Shown here piece by piece: positions 23,930 to 38,200 of a stretch of 64,000 nt of DNA. The stretch is from the NCBI GenBank assembly GCA_032988165.1, contig JANTQF010000057.1:1-64000 (forward strand), read 5' to 3'. Within the stretch, counting starts at the first letter, position 1; every line of letters begins with the position of its first letter. A program made the position numbers and the translations under genes. The notes under the pieces were generated by a model. That model was not told the DNA's origin and made no database searches. It saw nothing but the letters and a program-made list of their open reading frames with translations. The DNA is from Emmonsiellopsis sp. PD_33. Lineage: Eukaryota > Ascomycota > Eurotiomycetes > Onygenales > Ajellomycetaceae.

Positions 23930-25146
23930 AAATACAATTTACTCAGCTCAGCTCCATCAGATAATATGTCAGTGAAAGGCCCTAAAGCCCTAATGATCCA
24001 TATCAATATCTCATGAGATTTTCCTCTGAACTTTTTAAATCCTCTGAACTTTCTAAATTCTTCAAACTCTTTAAATCCAAATAATCTTTTAAATTCATTA
24101 TGAACATGGACTCTCCACATAAAGATAGCATCTCTTTTCAGAACTTTAACACTAAATTTCAAAACTTTATTCAGCAGCTCATAAATAAGATCAATCTCAT
24201 CACCAAATAAAATCACATATCTACATTAACTTTAGTTCCTGCTCTAATCCCCACTTACCTGACCACTCCTTTCAATGACTTCCTGAAATGCCTGAAGAAG
24301 AGGCTTGTCACCCTCAAGAAATTCATGGGCAAACAAGTCTCTAAATATCCTGCTTAATACCTCAGTATGGAGGCTAAAATTACTTTAGATGATCTTGCAA
24401 TTAGATTTCTCATTGATCAGGCTTGATATATCTACATCTAACTCTCTGGCACTACCATCACCTAATTCCACCCTTAGATGAAGGTTAATGCCAAGCTCAT
24501 TTCTATGACCTCTAACATCATTCTTGATCAGCTCAACATCCTTTTCTCTAACCCTTTAGTAGCTCAGAAGGTTCTAACCTGGCTGCATAATGTTCATCAG
24601 AAGATTAATTTACTCATCATCTTTCTTCTAAGATTTAATTAGAAGATCTTAGAAGCTAGCAGCCAGTTATAGGATGACACTATTAAGAAAGTCCTACTTA
24701 AGAAGGCCATCAAGTTTGAGCTCCTACAGTAGATCATTGCCTCTGTCAAACCTCCTACATACCTTAAATATTGCATGAAGCTCTGTAGTATAGAGAATAA
24801 CCTATTCAAGGTCAAGATCATTTAGAGTTAAATTCATAGTAATATTCCTACTACCTCTAGAGTAGCCTTCCCCAGAGCAACTCAGCCCTATAATCTGAAT
24901 GCTATGAACTGGAAGCTGACAGCTTGTGTGAATGATTTCCACATTCCTAATATAACTACTGCTGCTGTTACTGATCACTGTGCTCAAAATATTTATATTA
25001 ATTGTGACAAATCTGGGCACAGAGCTGCCAACTGCTGTGACACCCATATTCCCTCAAAACTGCCTGTATGATCTGTGAATGTGCAGACTAAGCCTGAGGA
25101 AGAGAAGAACTTTAAAAATGTTAAATCAGACTTGAGAAAAGACTAG
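23930..25146 (+). pseudogene. Gag of gypsy A
   Basis: Gag lies in a frame different from Pol. It has a disordered Ser/Lys/Phe-rich N-terminus, a capsid-like central part and a zinc-knuckle remnant YINCDKSGHRAANC near 24,990-25,035, where the first Cys of CCHC has become Tyr. It ends with a Lys/Glu-rich tail at TAG 25,144-25,146, 62 bp before the Pol ATG. Many internal stops are present. Confidence 0.75.
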
Positions 25147-25208
25147 CTTTTACATGAAATTACAAGTAGAAGCTCCCAGAGTTAGATAGGAAGACCTTTG
25201 AGAAGAAA

Positions 25209-28200
25209 ATGATAGTTTTAATAATTCTTGTATCTATTATAGTTAATCATTCTTTTAATATGAATACTATGGTAGATAGTAGCTGCTATTACTATATAAT
25301 AATTCACCCTCACATGATCAATCATTATAATCTTCTGTGTATCCTAATCATCTTCTGAAAGATTGAAGATATCAGTGGTGATACTAGCAGCTTCATATGA
25401 AACATGGTGAAGCTTGATGTTGATGTTGGTAGATTCCTCTGAGAGAATACTTATATATATAAAATCAAGAATCTCCTATATGACTTCATGTTAGACTTAT
25501 TTTGATTATCTGAACATCAAGCTCTTATTAATGCATGCAATCAGTACATTGTGTTCCCTGAAGACATCTGTATGTTCAAAAAGAATGTCTACAAGACTGC
25601 CAACCTTTATCAGATCTCCACCAATGCCTTTGAACTCCTCCAATATTGTAATCAGAAGCTTAAGTCTTAATTCTCTATTAAAATCTTCACTGTTAGTATG
25701 TCTGACATAAAGAAAGCTCTCTCTCAACTCTCTAAAAAGCTAAAGACTGATTCTGCAACAGTTCTTCCCCCATACTACCATGAATTCCTTGATGTTTTTG
25801 ACTACAAAGCTGCTGAGAAGCTCCCATCATTCCATGATATGCATGACCATTATATTGAGCTTGAAAAGATAGATAGTAAAGATTCTCAGCTGCTCTGAGG
25901 ACTTCTATACAACATGTCATACAATGAACTGCTTGTGCTCTGCAAGACTCTTAATGACCTTCTTGATAAAGATTTCATCTAAGTTAGCAATTCACCTGCC
26001 AGTGTGCCTGTCCTTTTTGCTAAGAAGTCTGATAGAGGCCTCTAATTCTATGTAGATTACTACAGCCTCAACTAACTCACAAGAAAAGACTGTTATCTAC
26101 TATCATTAATTAATGAGACTCTCAAATGAATCAGACAAGCCAAGTAGTTCACAAAGCTTGACATCATCTCCATATTTTATAAGATCTAAATCATAGAAGG
26201 AGATGAATGGCTAACTACCTTTCACACAAGATATGATTTATTTGAATGGATAGTTACCTCCTTCAGTCTCATAAATACCCTGAGCACCTTCCAGAAGTAC
26301 ATTAACTGGGCCTTATAAGACTATTTAGATGAATTTGCCTCTATCTATCTCAATAACATCCTCATCTTTACTGATGGATCCTGCAAATAGCATCAAGAGT
26401 ATGTCTAAAAAGTTCTCACCTATCTTTATAAATATAATCTCTCAATTAATATCAATAAATCTACCTTTAAAGTTCAAGAGATGACCTACCTCAGCTTCAT
26501 CATAGAGGTAGGAAAGGGAGTCCATATGAACCCCAAGAAGATCACTGCTATTCTTAAATGAGAGGCCTCTATGATCATAAAAGGCATGCAAGACTTCCTA
26601 GGATTCATAAATTTCTACTGATACTTCATTCAAAACTTCTCTGATATTATCTAACTACTAACTGATCTCACACATAAAAACCAACAGTTCCAGTGGTCTA
26701 AAGAAGCAGATAAGATGTTCACACACCTTAAGAAGATGTTTATCTCTGCCTCAATGCTTATTGCATTTAATTCTAACTGTCTAATAGTGGTTGAAACAAA
26801 CTCCTTTAGTTATATCACAGGTAGTACTCTCATGCAATAGGATGATGAAGGTGTCCTGCAACTCTATATATTTATATTCAAGAAGCTCAGCCTCATCAAA
26901 GCTAACTATGAGATCTATGACAAGGAACTCCTCACTATCATTTAATGTCTAGAAGAATGGGACTCTGAACTTCACAGTATGAAAGACTTTAAGATCATTA
27001 TAGATCATAAGAATCTCTAATATTTCACCATAATCTATAAACTCTTCAAATGCCAGATGTGCTGAGTTAAATTCCTCAGCTATTTTCATTTTACAATTTA
27101 CTATTATCTTAGCACAGAGAACTCCATGGTTAACATCCTCTCTCAATGTGAATAAGATATGCCTTCTGAAGACTCTGATGCCTGCTGAGTAAACTACAAA
27201 TAGAGGTTATTAGACTCATAGATCCTTAGGGACTCTGAAGCAATACTACATGAAGTAATATATGCCTTATTTGTTACTATACTAATCATAACCATCTAAG
27301 TGAACCTTATGGAAGGCTTCCCCAGATCACCTCCACTTCTGCTTTAGAAACTCTGGGACACTACTATCATCTCTGATGAGTACCTCTAGATGATGACTCA
27401 GATTGTATGAGATAAAGCTTACTACTTCCTGCCTGAACTTCAGGCCCACATTAATATAGCTGAATGCTCTGTGAATATTAATATCTAACTATACTTTTAG
27501 AGGAGGCAGTGGGTTTCTGATTCAGAATCATTACACATCTGAATTATATAAGAAACTCATAATTCTCTGATGACCAGCCACCCAGGCTATAAAGTACTCT
27601 ACTGAATTTTATCTTAAAATTTCTACTGGCCCAATATGTCTCAGAGTATCCAACAGTTTACTCAGAACTGCAATGTCTATCAATCTGTTATCACCTAGTA
27701 AGACTACTGCTAAGATCTACTTAAATCTCTCTTAATCTCTAAATACATCTAGTGTGATGTTACCATTAATTTTACAGTAGACCTCTTTATAAGTGATAAC
27801 TATAAGAATATCCTCATCATTATTAACTACCTTAGTAAGAGTATTATCCTTAAACCCTGTATGAAGATGGATGCACCTATAGTAGCTAAAGCCTTTCTTT
27901 AAAGTTCATTTTATTATCTTTATGATCTACTCTATATAATCATTTTGAACTGTGAGACTTAATTCATCAGAGCTGTCTAGAGCTAAATCTATTAGCTCCT
28001 CAAGATCTTTCAGTACCTTTTGACTGTCTATTATTCTGAAACTGACAGTAGCACTGAACACATGATCTAGATAACTAAGAACTACCTCCAAAAGTTCTAT
28101 TTATACATCTAGGATGACTGAAATGAACTCCTCCTACATACTAAATTTATAATTAATGACTGTAATACCATCAGCACTAGTGTTAACCCATTTTTCCTCT

Positions 28201-28883
28201 CATATAGTTATAATCTTAAAGTCTTTAATCTCATCAAATTATCTGAATCTTCTACTTTACCTTACAACTCAATCCAAATTGTGGACACCATCATCTTGAA
28301 ACTCCAGTAAGCCTGCAAGTGAGCTGAATCCTCCATGGCTAGTGCTTAGTAGAACTAATAGAACTGTGTAAATGCCCACTGAAATCCTGCTGAACACCAT
28401 GAGATAAGTAATAAGATTTAATTAGACCTCTAAAACATCACAATTAATTACCTATCTTGCATGCTTGACTATTAATATACTAAATACACTATCATTGAAG
28501 TTCTGGGAAGTTATAACTACTGCCTTGACATGCCACTCAGAATTTATAATATATTTCACATGAATTTACTCTGTAAGGCCTCTATTAACTCATTTTCCTT
28601 GCAGGAGATTACTGACTGGCATCTGCCTGGCATTATTAGGGAAGATAATGAGGTAGAATATGAGATTAAAATCATCCTCAATCACTATCACTATGGATGA
28701 GAATTCTAATACCTGATGAAGTGGCTTAGATATGAAGTTCCTTCATGGGAACTGATCTCCATTCTATAAGATACCACTGTGCTTACCTAATATGAAGAGT
28801 TGTACCCATCCAATGAGATTTTACTCACACTGTGCTGTATCTGATTCTCTGAACTCTCCTGCCTGCCCTCCAAATCTGAATAG
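25209..28883 (+). pseudogene. Pol of gypsy A with chromodomain
   Basis: The domain order is retropepsin (after 25,209), reverse transcriptase (from about 25,700; YLNNILIF in place of the YxDD box), RNase H (TNSFSYITGSTL near 26,790), integrase (HHCC remnant near 27,540-27,680, core to about 28,200) and chromodomain (near 28,650-28,750, YEIKIIL...YLMKWLRYEVPSWEL). It ends at TAG 28,881-28,883. Stops and catalytic Asp-to-Asn changes make it inactive. It is 36 bp longer than the matching Pol of element B because of small indels. Confidence 0.85.
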
Positions 28884-28893
28884 GAGGAGATAA

Positions 28894-29146
28894 TGTGAAG
28901 GGCTATACCCTTATACTCTATATTCATAGCTTGTCTGAACTTCACCCAATCTCCAACTACCTGATTGGACATCTCTAACCAGGCCTTCACATGAATGTTT
29001 ATTCACTCTAATCTCATATAAATCTCTTCTCTTATATCACACAATTTTGCAATTCCTTTTTCTTTTTCCTTTCTTTCTCTAGTGATTACAATCTTGATTC
29101 TAGTGTATAGCTTGCATGATCTGCTTATTAGAGTGTGTCTGTTACA
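28894..29146 (+). repeat. 3' LTR of gypsy A
   Basis: It runs TGTGAAGGGC...CTGTTACA, 253 bp, and is followed by the GATAG copy of the target-site duplication. Confidence 0.92.
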
Positions 29147-29676
29147 GATAGTAGAAAATATCCTCTTATAGAGGCTGCCTAGATTAATAACCCAGTAGAT
29201 ATAGAATGAGAGCTCTATAGAATTAATATAATTTAAATTGTATGATATCTATCTCAGCTACTATATAAATATTACATTATTACTCTTACCCTGTAGTCTC
29301 ATGTTTATAGTTAAATGTAGCATACTGAGCTGCTGCTAGAGGAGAGAGTGCTATAAATAAACTGTAATAATCTAAGAATAGCTATCTTACAGTATAATAG
29401 ATAATGTCTATATGAAGTTATCACTAAAGATAAAAGAAATACTTCTAAATAAGTAGTCATCTGAATGTAAGTTTTTGAGCAATCTATTAATAATCTTCAT
29501 ATAGTAGTGATGTTACATGGAGGCCTTATTTTAAATAATTAAGTTAATATTCTATAAAAAATAACCCAGTTCATTATGAGCTATCACTCTGAATATAGAG
29601 GTAGCATTCAATTCAATTAGAATGATAAAATATGAGTGGGTAGTTCTACTATGTAGTAGTAAAATAGTACTAGTAG
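29147..29676 (-). pseudogene. Helitron 1 helicase, middle block
   Basis: This 530-bp island lies between gypsy A and B. On the minus strand it reads RTTHSYFIILIELNA (family: RTAHSxFKIPI-LNE), then INLII-NKASM (family: DLIIWDEAS, the Walker B region) and SFIFSDNF (family: SxIFGGDFxQ), which continues directly from the block at 35,246. It holds one copy of each flanking target-site duplication at its ends. Confidence 0.8.
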
Positions 29677-29930
29677 TGTGAAGGGCTACACTCTTATACC
29701 CTATATCTATAGCTCACCTGAACTTTACCCAATCTCTAACTGCTCAATCAGATGCCTCTAACTGAGCCTTCATATAAATATTTATCCACTCTGACCTCAC
29801 ATAATTCCCTTTTGTTTATATCACATAATCTCACAATTTCTTTTCCTTTTTCCTTTCTTTCTCTAGCAATTACAATCTTGATTCTAGCATATAGCTCACA
29901 TGATCTACTTATCAGAGCACATCCATTACA
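29677..29930 (+). repeat. 5' LTR of gypsy B
   Basis: It runs TGTGAAGGGC...CCATTACA, 254 bp, preceded by AGTAG. The following bases TTTTGTAATTACTCAC are conserved in element A and may hold the primer-binding site, which I cannot match to a tRNA. Confidence 0.93.
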
Positions 29931-30049
29931 TTTTGTAATTACTCACTTGATCTCTTCTTAGAGATCCTCATTATATTTGCCCTCTGAATGTGATTTACAT
30001 GTATAGCAGATTCTTCCAAACATAACCCACACATATAGTAAACTCTTCC

Positions 30050-31280
30050 AAAATTCAAAATACAACTTACTCAGCTCAGCTCCACCAGACAACATGTCAG
30101 TAAAAGGCCCCAAAGCCCTGACAGTCCATATCAATATCTCATGAGATTTTCCTCCAAACTTTCTAAATCCTCCAAACTTCCTAAATCCTCTGAACTCTTC
30201 AAATCCAAACAATCTTTTAAATCCATTATGAATATAGATCCTCCACATAAAGACAGCACCCCTTCTCAGGGCCCTGATGCTGAATTTCAAAACTTTATTT
30301 AATAGCTTACAAATAAGATTGATCTCATCACCAAATAAAATCATATACTCACACTAACTTCAGCTCCTGTCCTAACTTCTGCTCATTCAACCACTTCTTT
30401 TGAGGACTTCCCAAGATGCCCAAAAGAAAGGCTCACCACCCTTGAGAAATTCACAGGCAAACAAGTCTCCAAATACCCTGCCTGGTACCTCAGTACAGAG
30501 GTCAAAATCACTTTGAACAGCCTTGCAATTGAATCTCCCACTGACCAGGCCTGGTACATCTATACCCAACTCTCTGGCACTGCCATCACCCAATTCTACC
30601 CTTAGATGAAGGCTAATATCAAACTCATTTCTATAATCCTCAATATCATTCTCAATCAGCTCAATATCCTTTTCTCCAATCCTTCAGTAGCTCAGAAGGC
30701 CCTGACCTGGCTGCATAGCATTCATCAGAAAACTAATCCACTCTCTATCTTTCTTCCAAGATTCAATCAGAAGATCCTGGAAGCCAGCAGCCAGCTGTAG
30801 GATGACACTGTCAAGAAGGCCCTACTCAAAAAGGCCATTAAGTTCAAACTCCTGTAGCAGACTATCACCTCCATTGAACTCCTCACATACCTTAAATATT
30901 ATATAAAGCTCCACAGCATAGAGAACAATCTGTCCAAGATCAAGGCCATTCAGGGCTAAATCCATGATAGTACTCCTACTATCTTCAGGGAGGCCTTCCC
31001 CAAGACCTCTCTACCAAAGAACCTAAACACTATAAATTAGACACCTATAGGGCCCACTCATGTGAATACATTCTGCATCCTAAATATGACTACCACCACC
31101 ATCATTGATCACCACACCCAAGGTGTTTACATCAACTGCAACAAATCTGAGCACAGAGCTATTAACTACCACAGAACCCATATTCCCCTAAAACCACCCA
31201 TACAGTCCACAAACATACAAATCAAGCCCAAAGAGGAGGAAGACTTCAAAGACATCAAGTTAGACTTGAGAAAAGACTAG
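30050..31280 (+). pseudogene. Gag of gypsy B
   Basis: The frame can be read from about 30,050 (N-terminal Ser/Lys-rich segment) through LEKFTGKQVSKYPAWYLSTE near 30,440 and TQLSGTAITQFYP to a zinc-knuckle remnant YINCNKSEHRAINY near 31,120, where two Cys have become Tyr. It stops at TAG 31,278-31,280. Fewer stops are present than in element A. The start codon is not certain. Confidence 0.75.
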
Positions 31281-31342
31281 CTTTCACATAAAATCACAAG
31301 TGGAAGCTCCCAGAGTTAAATAGGAAGACTTTTGAGAAGAAA

Positions 31343-34300
31343 ATGACTGTTCCAGTAATTCTTGTACCTACCATAATTAATCATTCTTTTAATATGAATA
31401 CTATGATGAACAGTGATTACTGTTACTATTTAATGATTCATTCTTATATAGTTAACCATCATAACCTCCTACATATTTCAATCAACTTTCAAAAGATTGA
31501 AGGTGTCAATGGTGACACAGGCAGCTTCATACAAAACATGGTGAAGCTCAATGTCAATATTAGTAGATTTCTCCAAGAAAATACTTATATATATAAGATT
31601 GAGAATCTCCCATATAACTTCATGCTAGACCTATTATAGCTATCTGAACATCAAGCTCTCATCAATGCTCACAATCAATGTGTTGTATTCTCTGGAGGCA
31701 TCCATATCTCCAAAAAAGATGTTTATAAGATCACTAATCTTCACTAAATCTTCACTAACACCTATAACCTCCTCTAAAGCTGCAATCAGAAATTCAAGTC
31801 CTAACCTCCCATTAAAATCTTTACTACTAGCATGGCTGATATAGAGAAGGCTCTCTCACAGCTCTTTAAGAAGCTGAAGACTGACCCCACAACAGTCCTC
31901 CCTTTACACTACCACAAATTCCTCAATATTTTTAATCATAAAGCTGCTGAGAAGCTTCTATCATTCCACAGTGTGTATAACTACTATATCAAACTTGAGA
32001 AGACAGATAGTAAAGACTCTCAGCCACCCTGAGGACTACTATATAATATGTTGCATGACAAACTGCTTGTGCTTCATAAGACCCTTAATAACCTTCTGAA
32101 TAAGAGTTTCATTTAAGTTAGCAATTTACCTGTAGGTGCACCCATGCTCTTCATAAAGAAGCCAGGTAGAGGCCTTCAGTTCTATGTCAACTATCAGGGC
32201 CTTAATCATCTCACTCAAAAAGATCATTACCTACTATCATTAATCAATGAGACTCTCAAACAGATCAGCCAAGCCAAGTAGTTTATAAAGCTGGATGTTA
32301 TTTCCACATTTTATAAGATTCAAATCACAGAAGGAAATGAATAGCTAACTACCTTTTACATAAGATATGGTTTATTCAAATAGACAGTTACCCCCTTTGG
32401 TCTCATAAATGCCCTGAGCACCTTCCAGAAATACATCAACTAGACCTTATAAGACTATTTAGATGAATTTACTTCTACCTACCTTAATGACATTCTCATC
32501 TTTACCAACAGATCCCACAAGCAGTACTAAGAGCACATCCAAAAAGTCCTCATCTACCTCCATGAATATAGTCTCCTAATTAACATCAACAAATCTGCCT
32601 TTAAAGTTCAAGAGACAACCTACCTCAGCTTCATTATAAAGGCAGGGAAGGGAGTCCATATAGACCCCAAGAAGATCATCACTATCCTCAAATAGGAGGC
32701 TCCTATAACCATAAAAGATGTGCAAGACTTTCTAGGATTTACAAATTTCTACCAATATTTCATTCAGGATTTTTCTGACATCATCCAATCACTAATCAAC
32801 CTCACATGCAAAGACCAGTAGTTTCTATAGTCTAAGGAGGCAGACAAGGCATTCACATGCCTTAAATAGATGTTTGTCTCTACCCTAATGCTCATTACAT
32901 TTAACCCTAACTATCTAATAGTAGTTAAAACAGACTCTTCTGGTTACATCACAGGCAGTACTCTCATGCAATGGGATAATAAAGGCATCCTGCAACCCTG
33001 TGCATTCATATCTAAGAAGCTCAGCCCTGCCAAAGTCAACTATGAGATTTATGACAAGGAACTCCTCATCATTATCTGATGTCTAGAAGAATGGGACTTC
33101 AAACTCCACAGTATGAAAGACTTTAAAATCATCATAGATCATAAGAACCTCTAATATTTCACAATAACCTATAAACTCTTTAAACACTAGATGTACTGGG
33201 CTGAGTTCCTTAGCTACTTCCATTTCACAATCTATTACCATCCTGGCACAGAGAACTCCATGGCTGATGCCCTCTCCCAATATGAATAGAATATGCCTTC
33301 CAAAGACTTCAATACCTACTAGGTAAACCATAAATAGAGACTACTAGATCTATAGATCCTCAAAGAATTCAAAGCAACACTGCACAGAGTAATACATGCC
33401 TCACCTATTACCCTGCCAATCACAACTACCTCATCCTCACTCCAGGGACTCTGGGACACTGCTGCCACCTTCAACAAATATCTTCAAATAATGATTCAGG
33501 TCATCTGAGACAAAGCTCATCATTTTCCACCCAAACTTCAAGCCCATGTTGATATCACTGAATGCTCTGTAGACTTCAACTCTTAATTACACTTCTAAGG
33601 GAGGCAGTGGGTTCCTGATTCAGAACCATTACACACCCAAATCATGTAAGAAACTCACAATTCTCTGATGACCAGCTACTCAGGTCACAAAGCACTCTAT
33701 CAAATTTTATCTCAAAATTTCTACTGGCCCAATATGTCTTAGAGCATCTGATAGTTCACCTAGAACTGCAATATCTATCAATCCATTATCATCTAGCAGA
33801 ACTACTACCAAGATCTACTCAAATCTCTTCTGATTCTCAAATATATCTGGCACAATATCACCATTAATTTCATAGTAGATCTCCCCATGAGCAACAGCTG
33901 CAAGAATATCCTTATTATCATTAACTACCTCAGTAAAGGTGTTATCCTCAAACTCTATATGAAAATAAATACACTTATAGTAGCTAAAACTTTCCTCTAA
34001 AGTTCATTTTATCACTAGCATGATCTACCCCATATAATTATCTTGAACCATGAGACCCAGTTCATCAGAGCTGTCTAGAGCTAAATCTGCTAGCTTCTTA
34101 AGATCTCTCAGTATCTCTCAACTGTTTATCACCTCAAAACTGACAGCAGCACTGAATATATGATTCAGACAACTAAGAACTACCTCTAAAAGTTCTATTC
34201 ATACACTCAGAACAACTAGAATGAACTCCTCTCACATGCTAAACTCACAATCAATAATTATAACATCATCAGCACTGATGTTAGCCTATTTTTCCTCTCA

Positions 34301-34981
34301 CACAATTATAACCTCAAAATCCTCAACCTCACTAAATTGCCTAAACCTTCCACTTTACCCCACAGTCCAATTCAAATCACAGACACTATCATCTTGAAAC
34401 TCCAGTAAGCCTACAAGTGGGCTGAATCCTTCATGGCCAGCACCCAGCAGGATCAACAGAACTGCATAAATGCCTATTAAAATCCCACTGAACACTACAA
34501 GGCAGGTGATAAGATCTGGCTAGACCTCTGAAACATCACAACTAATCACTCATCTTACATACTTAACTACTAATATGCCAAGTACACCATCATTAAAGTC
34601 CTGGGAAGTCATAACTATCATCTTGACACACCACCCAGAATCCATAACATGTTTCATATGAACCTACTCTGCAAAGCCTCCATTAATTCATTCCTCTCAC
34701 AAGAGATTACCAACTGGCATCTGCCTGGTATCATCAGGGAAGACAATGAGGTAGAATATAAGATTGAAGCCATCCTTAACTACCACTACCATAAATGAGG
34801 ATTTCAGTACCTAATGAAGTGGCTTGAATATGAAGCTCCTTCATGGGAATTAACCTCTGCCCTGCAAGACACCACTGCACTCACCCACTATGAAGAGCTG
34901 CACCTGCCCAATAAGACTCCACCTGCACTACCTCACATCTGATTTTCTGAGCCCTCCTGCCTGCCCTCTAAATCCAAATAG
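31343..34981 (+). pseudogene. Pol of gypsy B with chromodomain
   Basis: It begins at an ATG 62 bp past the Gag stop in another frame, so Pol expression needed frameshifting or reinitiation. The parts are retropepsin-like (near 31,400; the active-site Gly is lost), reverse transcriptase (31,832-32,750; FIKLDVISTFYKIQI, YLNDILIF instead of YxDD), RNase H (TDSSGYITGSTLMQWD near 32,930; YDKELLIII), integrase zinc segment near 33,650-33,790, core with TVYHLKTDSSTE near 34,120, and chromodomain (34,760-34,860; YKIEAILNYHYH, YLMKWLEYEAPSWEL). It stops at TAG 34,979-34,981. Confidence 0.88.
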
Positions 34982-34991
34982 GAGGGGATAA

Positions 34992-35245
34992 TGTGAAGGA
35001 CTACATCCTTATACTCTATATCCATAGCTCACCTGAACTTCACCTGATCTCTAACTGCTCAATTAGACACCTCCAACTAGGCCTTCATATGAATGTTTAT
35101 CCACTCCAACCTCACATAATTCCCTTCTATTTATATCACATAATCTCATAATTCCTTTTCCTTTTTCCTTTCTTTCTCTAGCAATTATAATCTTAATTCT
35201 AGTGTATAGCTTACATGATCCACTTATCAGAGCACACCCATTACA
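34992..35245 (+). repeat. 3' LTR of gypsy B
   Basis: It runs TGTGAAGGAC...CCCATTACA, 254 bp, followed immediately by AGTAG. Confidence 0.93.
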
Positions 35246-38200
35246 AGTAGTAATACTAGAAGATGTCATGTAGAGTATGATCTTATCATCTACATGTAGT
35301 TAGCTATAGAGGGCCTGATAGAGAAATATTTTGCTAGTACTACCTAGACTCTATATGAAGTAGTGAGAGAGCTATTAAACTATCTTACTCAAAATAATAT
35401 TATATGCATGTAGCTGGCTAGAGTTCAACTACTTCTACAGAATATCTATAGTAGTTATTTTCTTAATAACATCATAGTTCTGCTTCTTATACAGCAGTTA
35501 GTTATCAATGAGAATATCCTAGATAGGACTACACATAAGTAGGTTAAAATCTATAAGAGTCTTATCAAACTTACTTAGTAGTTACTAAAGAAGATATAAA
35601 CTGTAGTTATAGAGTAGCTCAGCATTAGAAATATTAGTATGAATTAGATCTATCTGATGTAGTTAATGTGAGAGATCATTATAGAGAGTATATTAGAAAT
35701 GTAACTAGAGTATAGAGGGGTTAAAAATATCTCTATAAATTAAAGTGGTAGTAAATAATGTCTACATTTAGTAAGCAGTTATGAAGATGATAATAAACTT
35801 AAATATAAGATTTTACTCATTATTATCATTCAGGAGACTTAAGGTCAAGTAGGCTGCATAAAATGTAGAATAATATACACTATATATTATTTTAAGTGCC
35901 TTGAAGTTATGTAAACCCCACACAATGATAAGAAGTAATTACAAGTAAAAGATCTCATTATTATATAGATTAAAGTGCAGTAAATAGCTTATAAACTAAC
36001 CTCTAGTCTATTCCTTTTATCTCTTATTACAGCTATCTCAAACAAAATAACAGGATATCTTCAAATAGAGATACTATTAAGTCTTCATGTTCAAATAGTT
36101 ATACTTAAAGAATATTATGAATTTTGAATAGCTATTACTCATACATCAAATAACCTCATCATAGTTATCTTATTAGGCCTCAGTGAAGTAGATCATCTAT
36201 TAGTTCAGCAGGTATATAGATAATATCTCTATGAATAAAAACTTCTAGTGCATGCAGAGAGATAATATATATTAGATAGCCTTAGTCAGACTGATATAAT
36301 ACTTATAGAGCTGTAGGTCAACCTTGTTGTTGCATCTAATAATTTATAGGGTAATATAATCTGAGCCTTTATATATATATTTATTTATATACTTAATAGC
36401 CTTAATAGTTGCACAGACCTCTACATTGATGTGGGCCTTATATATATAGAGAAGATAGAGGTTATAGGGAATCATTCATTAGTTATTAATTATAACCTTC
36501 TAATCATTAATCCAATATTTAAAGGCTATTAATGAATTATCTCACTATCTATACAAAGAGTAGCTATCCTCCTCAATAACTATAACATGTCAGAAAACCT
36601 TTGAGAATCATTTGGTGCACTTACTATTCTATCAGTAGGAGCTTAAGTTGCTCAAACCACACAGTCCATAGATCATATACTTATAAATTAAATTGTCTAG
36701 TCTATTTATATCCTCTGTAGGACTTGATAGCTTAGTAGATATAATCTTATTAATTATATCCAGCTACATGAACTATTCACTATTCTTAAGTCAGACTAAT
36801 AAGTGCATGTAAGATAGTTCATATTTCTAGTATTTAATTATTTATATCCTAGTCAGTATCTCACTAAATAGCATCTCTTCTCTAAGAGTATATAGAAAAT
36901 GAATGATCTTCATTACAAAAACATGTACAATTAAATCTGGGTAGTTTATAGTAGTCTGGCCAGGAAGTAGCTTATGAGTAATTTCCTCCCAGTCAGGGTT
37001 GGCAGTAAACATAATGAAAAGGCTGGAATAACTATAATTAATAATAATTACTATAGAGTCCTGAAATAGCTTATACATATGATGTTCACTGCCTGTATGC
37101 ATTGCAGGCAGTATGATATAATAATTAAGATACTTATAGTTAGTATTATCTATCTATATGATATCATGCAGATCATTATACTGATCCATACAGAGCTCAG
37201 CCTGATGAGTGCAGACCTAGTTGAGCTATTACTTATTAATATTAATGTAAGTATTAACTAAATATTACTGAAAAAGATGTTCAAACTGAAATAATAGATT
37301 ATCTATATCTTTTCATTAGAAAAGATTATAAGTATACTAGTCATATAAACTCAGACTATTATCATCATAGCTATTAGTATCATCTACAGTATTATTTAGT
37401 TCTTTATTAACTATCTCTTTCTTAATATTAATAATCATCTGGAGCATGTCAACATGCCAGCTAGGCTTACCCCACAGGAAAAGCAAAACATAATGTAAAG
37501 AGAGATATAACAGACTGCAAACATTAATTCAGATAAGCCTCAGAGTCACCTCTAGTCACTATAGCATCAAATAAATAGCATGAGAATGTATATAAGTGCT
37601 AGTAGAGATGTTCTATATAATAATAATAATTTTAGATGCTATTAGAAGATTCTTATAGTAATAGTCATTACCTGCCTTCAGCTGCACAACAGGGTTTATA
37701 TCAATACATATAGTGGGATTATCCTATAGGATCTCCCAGGCAGACCAGTACAGGCAAATAAATGGGTTAATCTTTTATATATGAGTAAAATGAATTATTA
37801 GCAATCAACTTAGTAGAGATATAAATAGTTAAAAAGATGAAAAATCAACTGCAATTAATATATTATAAATATGATTAAACACTTCAGAACATATAGTAGA
37901 GTCCACACTATTTATAATACCCACATTAAATTACAGATCATAAATTTAGTTTTATATAAAATATATATTCTTCTCAGTCTCTAGCTCCAACAGCCCCTGT
38001 AGGTAGCAGAGCTCACTTTATATTTAAAAAGAGATAGAGTTACCTATAGGTAAATTATTTAAATGTATGTTCTATTTGCATTTAATAGATATGAATGCTA
38101 GAGCTAAATTGTAGTTGTATATATAATTTTGAAAGTATTTAGTATCAGTCAAATCACTATTATATAACTCATATAGCTCTAGGAGGAATTCTCTGACAGA

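Larger units (their letters stand above)
23550..29146 (+). mobile_element. Gypsy element A, full length with LTRs
   Basis: This is a 5,597-bp LTR retrotransposon with 253-bp LTRs (23,550-23,802 and 28,894-29,146) that start TGTGAAG and end TTACA. It is flanked by GACAG (23,545-23,549) and GATAG (29,147-29,151), one transition apart. A purine-rich tract (GGAGGAGATAA) precedes the 3' LTR. Gag and Pol are readable but full of stops. It is closely related to element B and inserted into the helicase part of Helitron 1. Pol ends in a chromodomain, which in this group can bind histone marks and guide integration into heterochromatin. Confidence 0.92.
29677..35245 (+). mobile_element. Gypsy element B, full length with LTRs
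   Basis: This is a 5,569-bp element with 254-bp LTRs (29,677-29,930 and 34,992-35,245) and an exact AGTAG target-site duplication (29,672-29,676 and 35,246-35,250). A purine tract (GGAGGGGATAA) precedes the 3' LTR. It is the same family as element A but keeps more C in CA/CC contexts, so it is less decayed. It split the Helitron 1 helicase a few codons after the Walker A region. Confidence 0.95.

Noticed and set aside
30387..30593. Minus-strand ORFs inside gypsy A and B (for example rich in Phe/Gly/Arg)
   Set aside because: They are antisense shadows of Gag and Pol.
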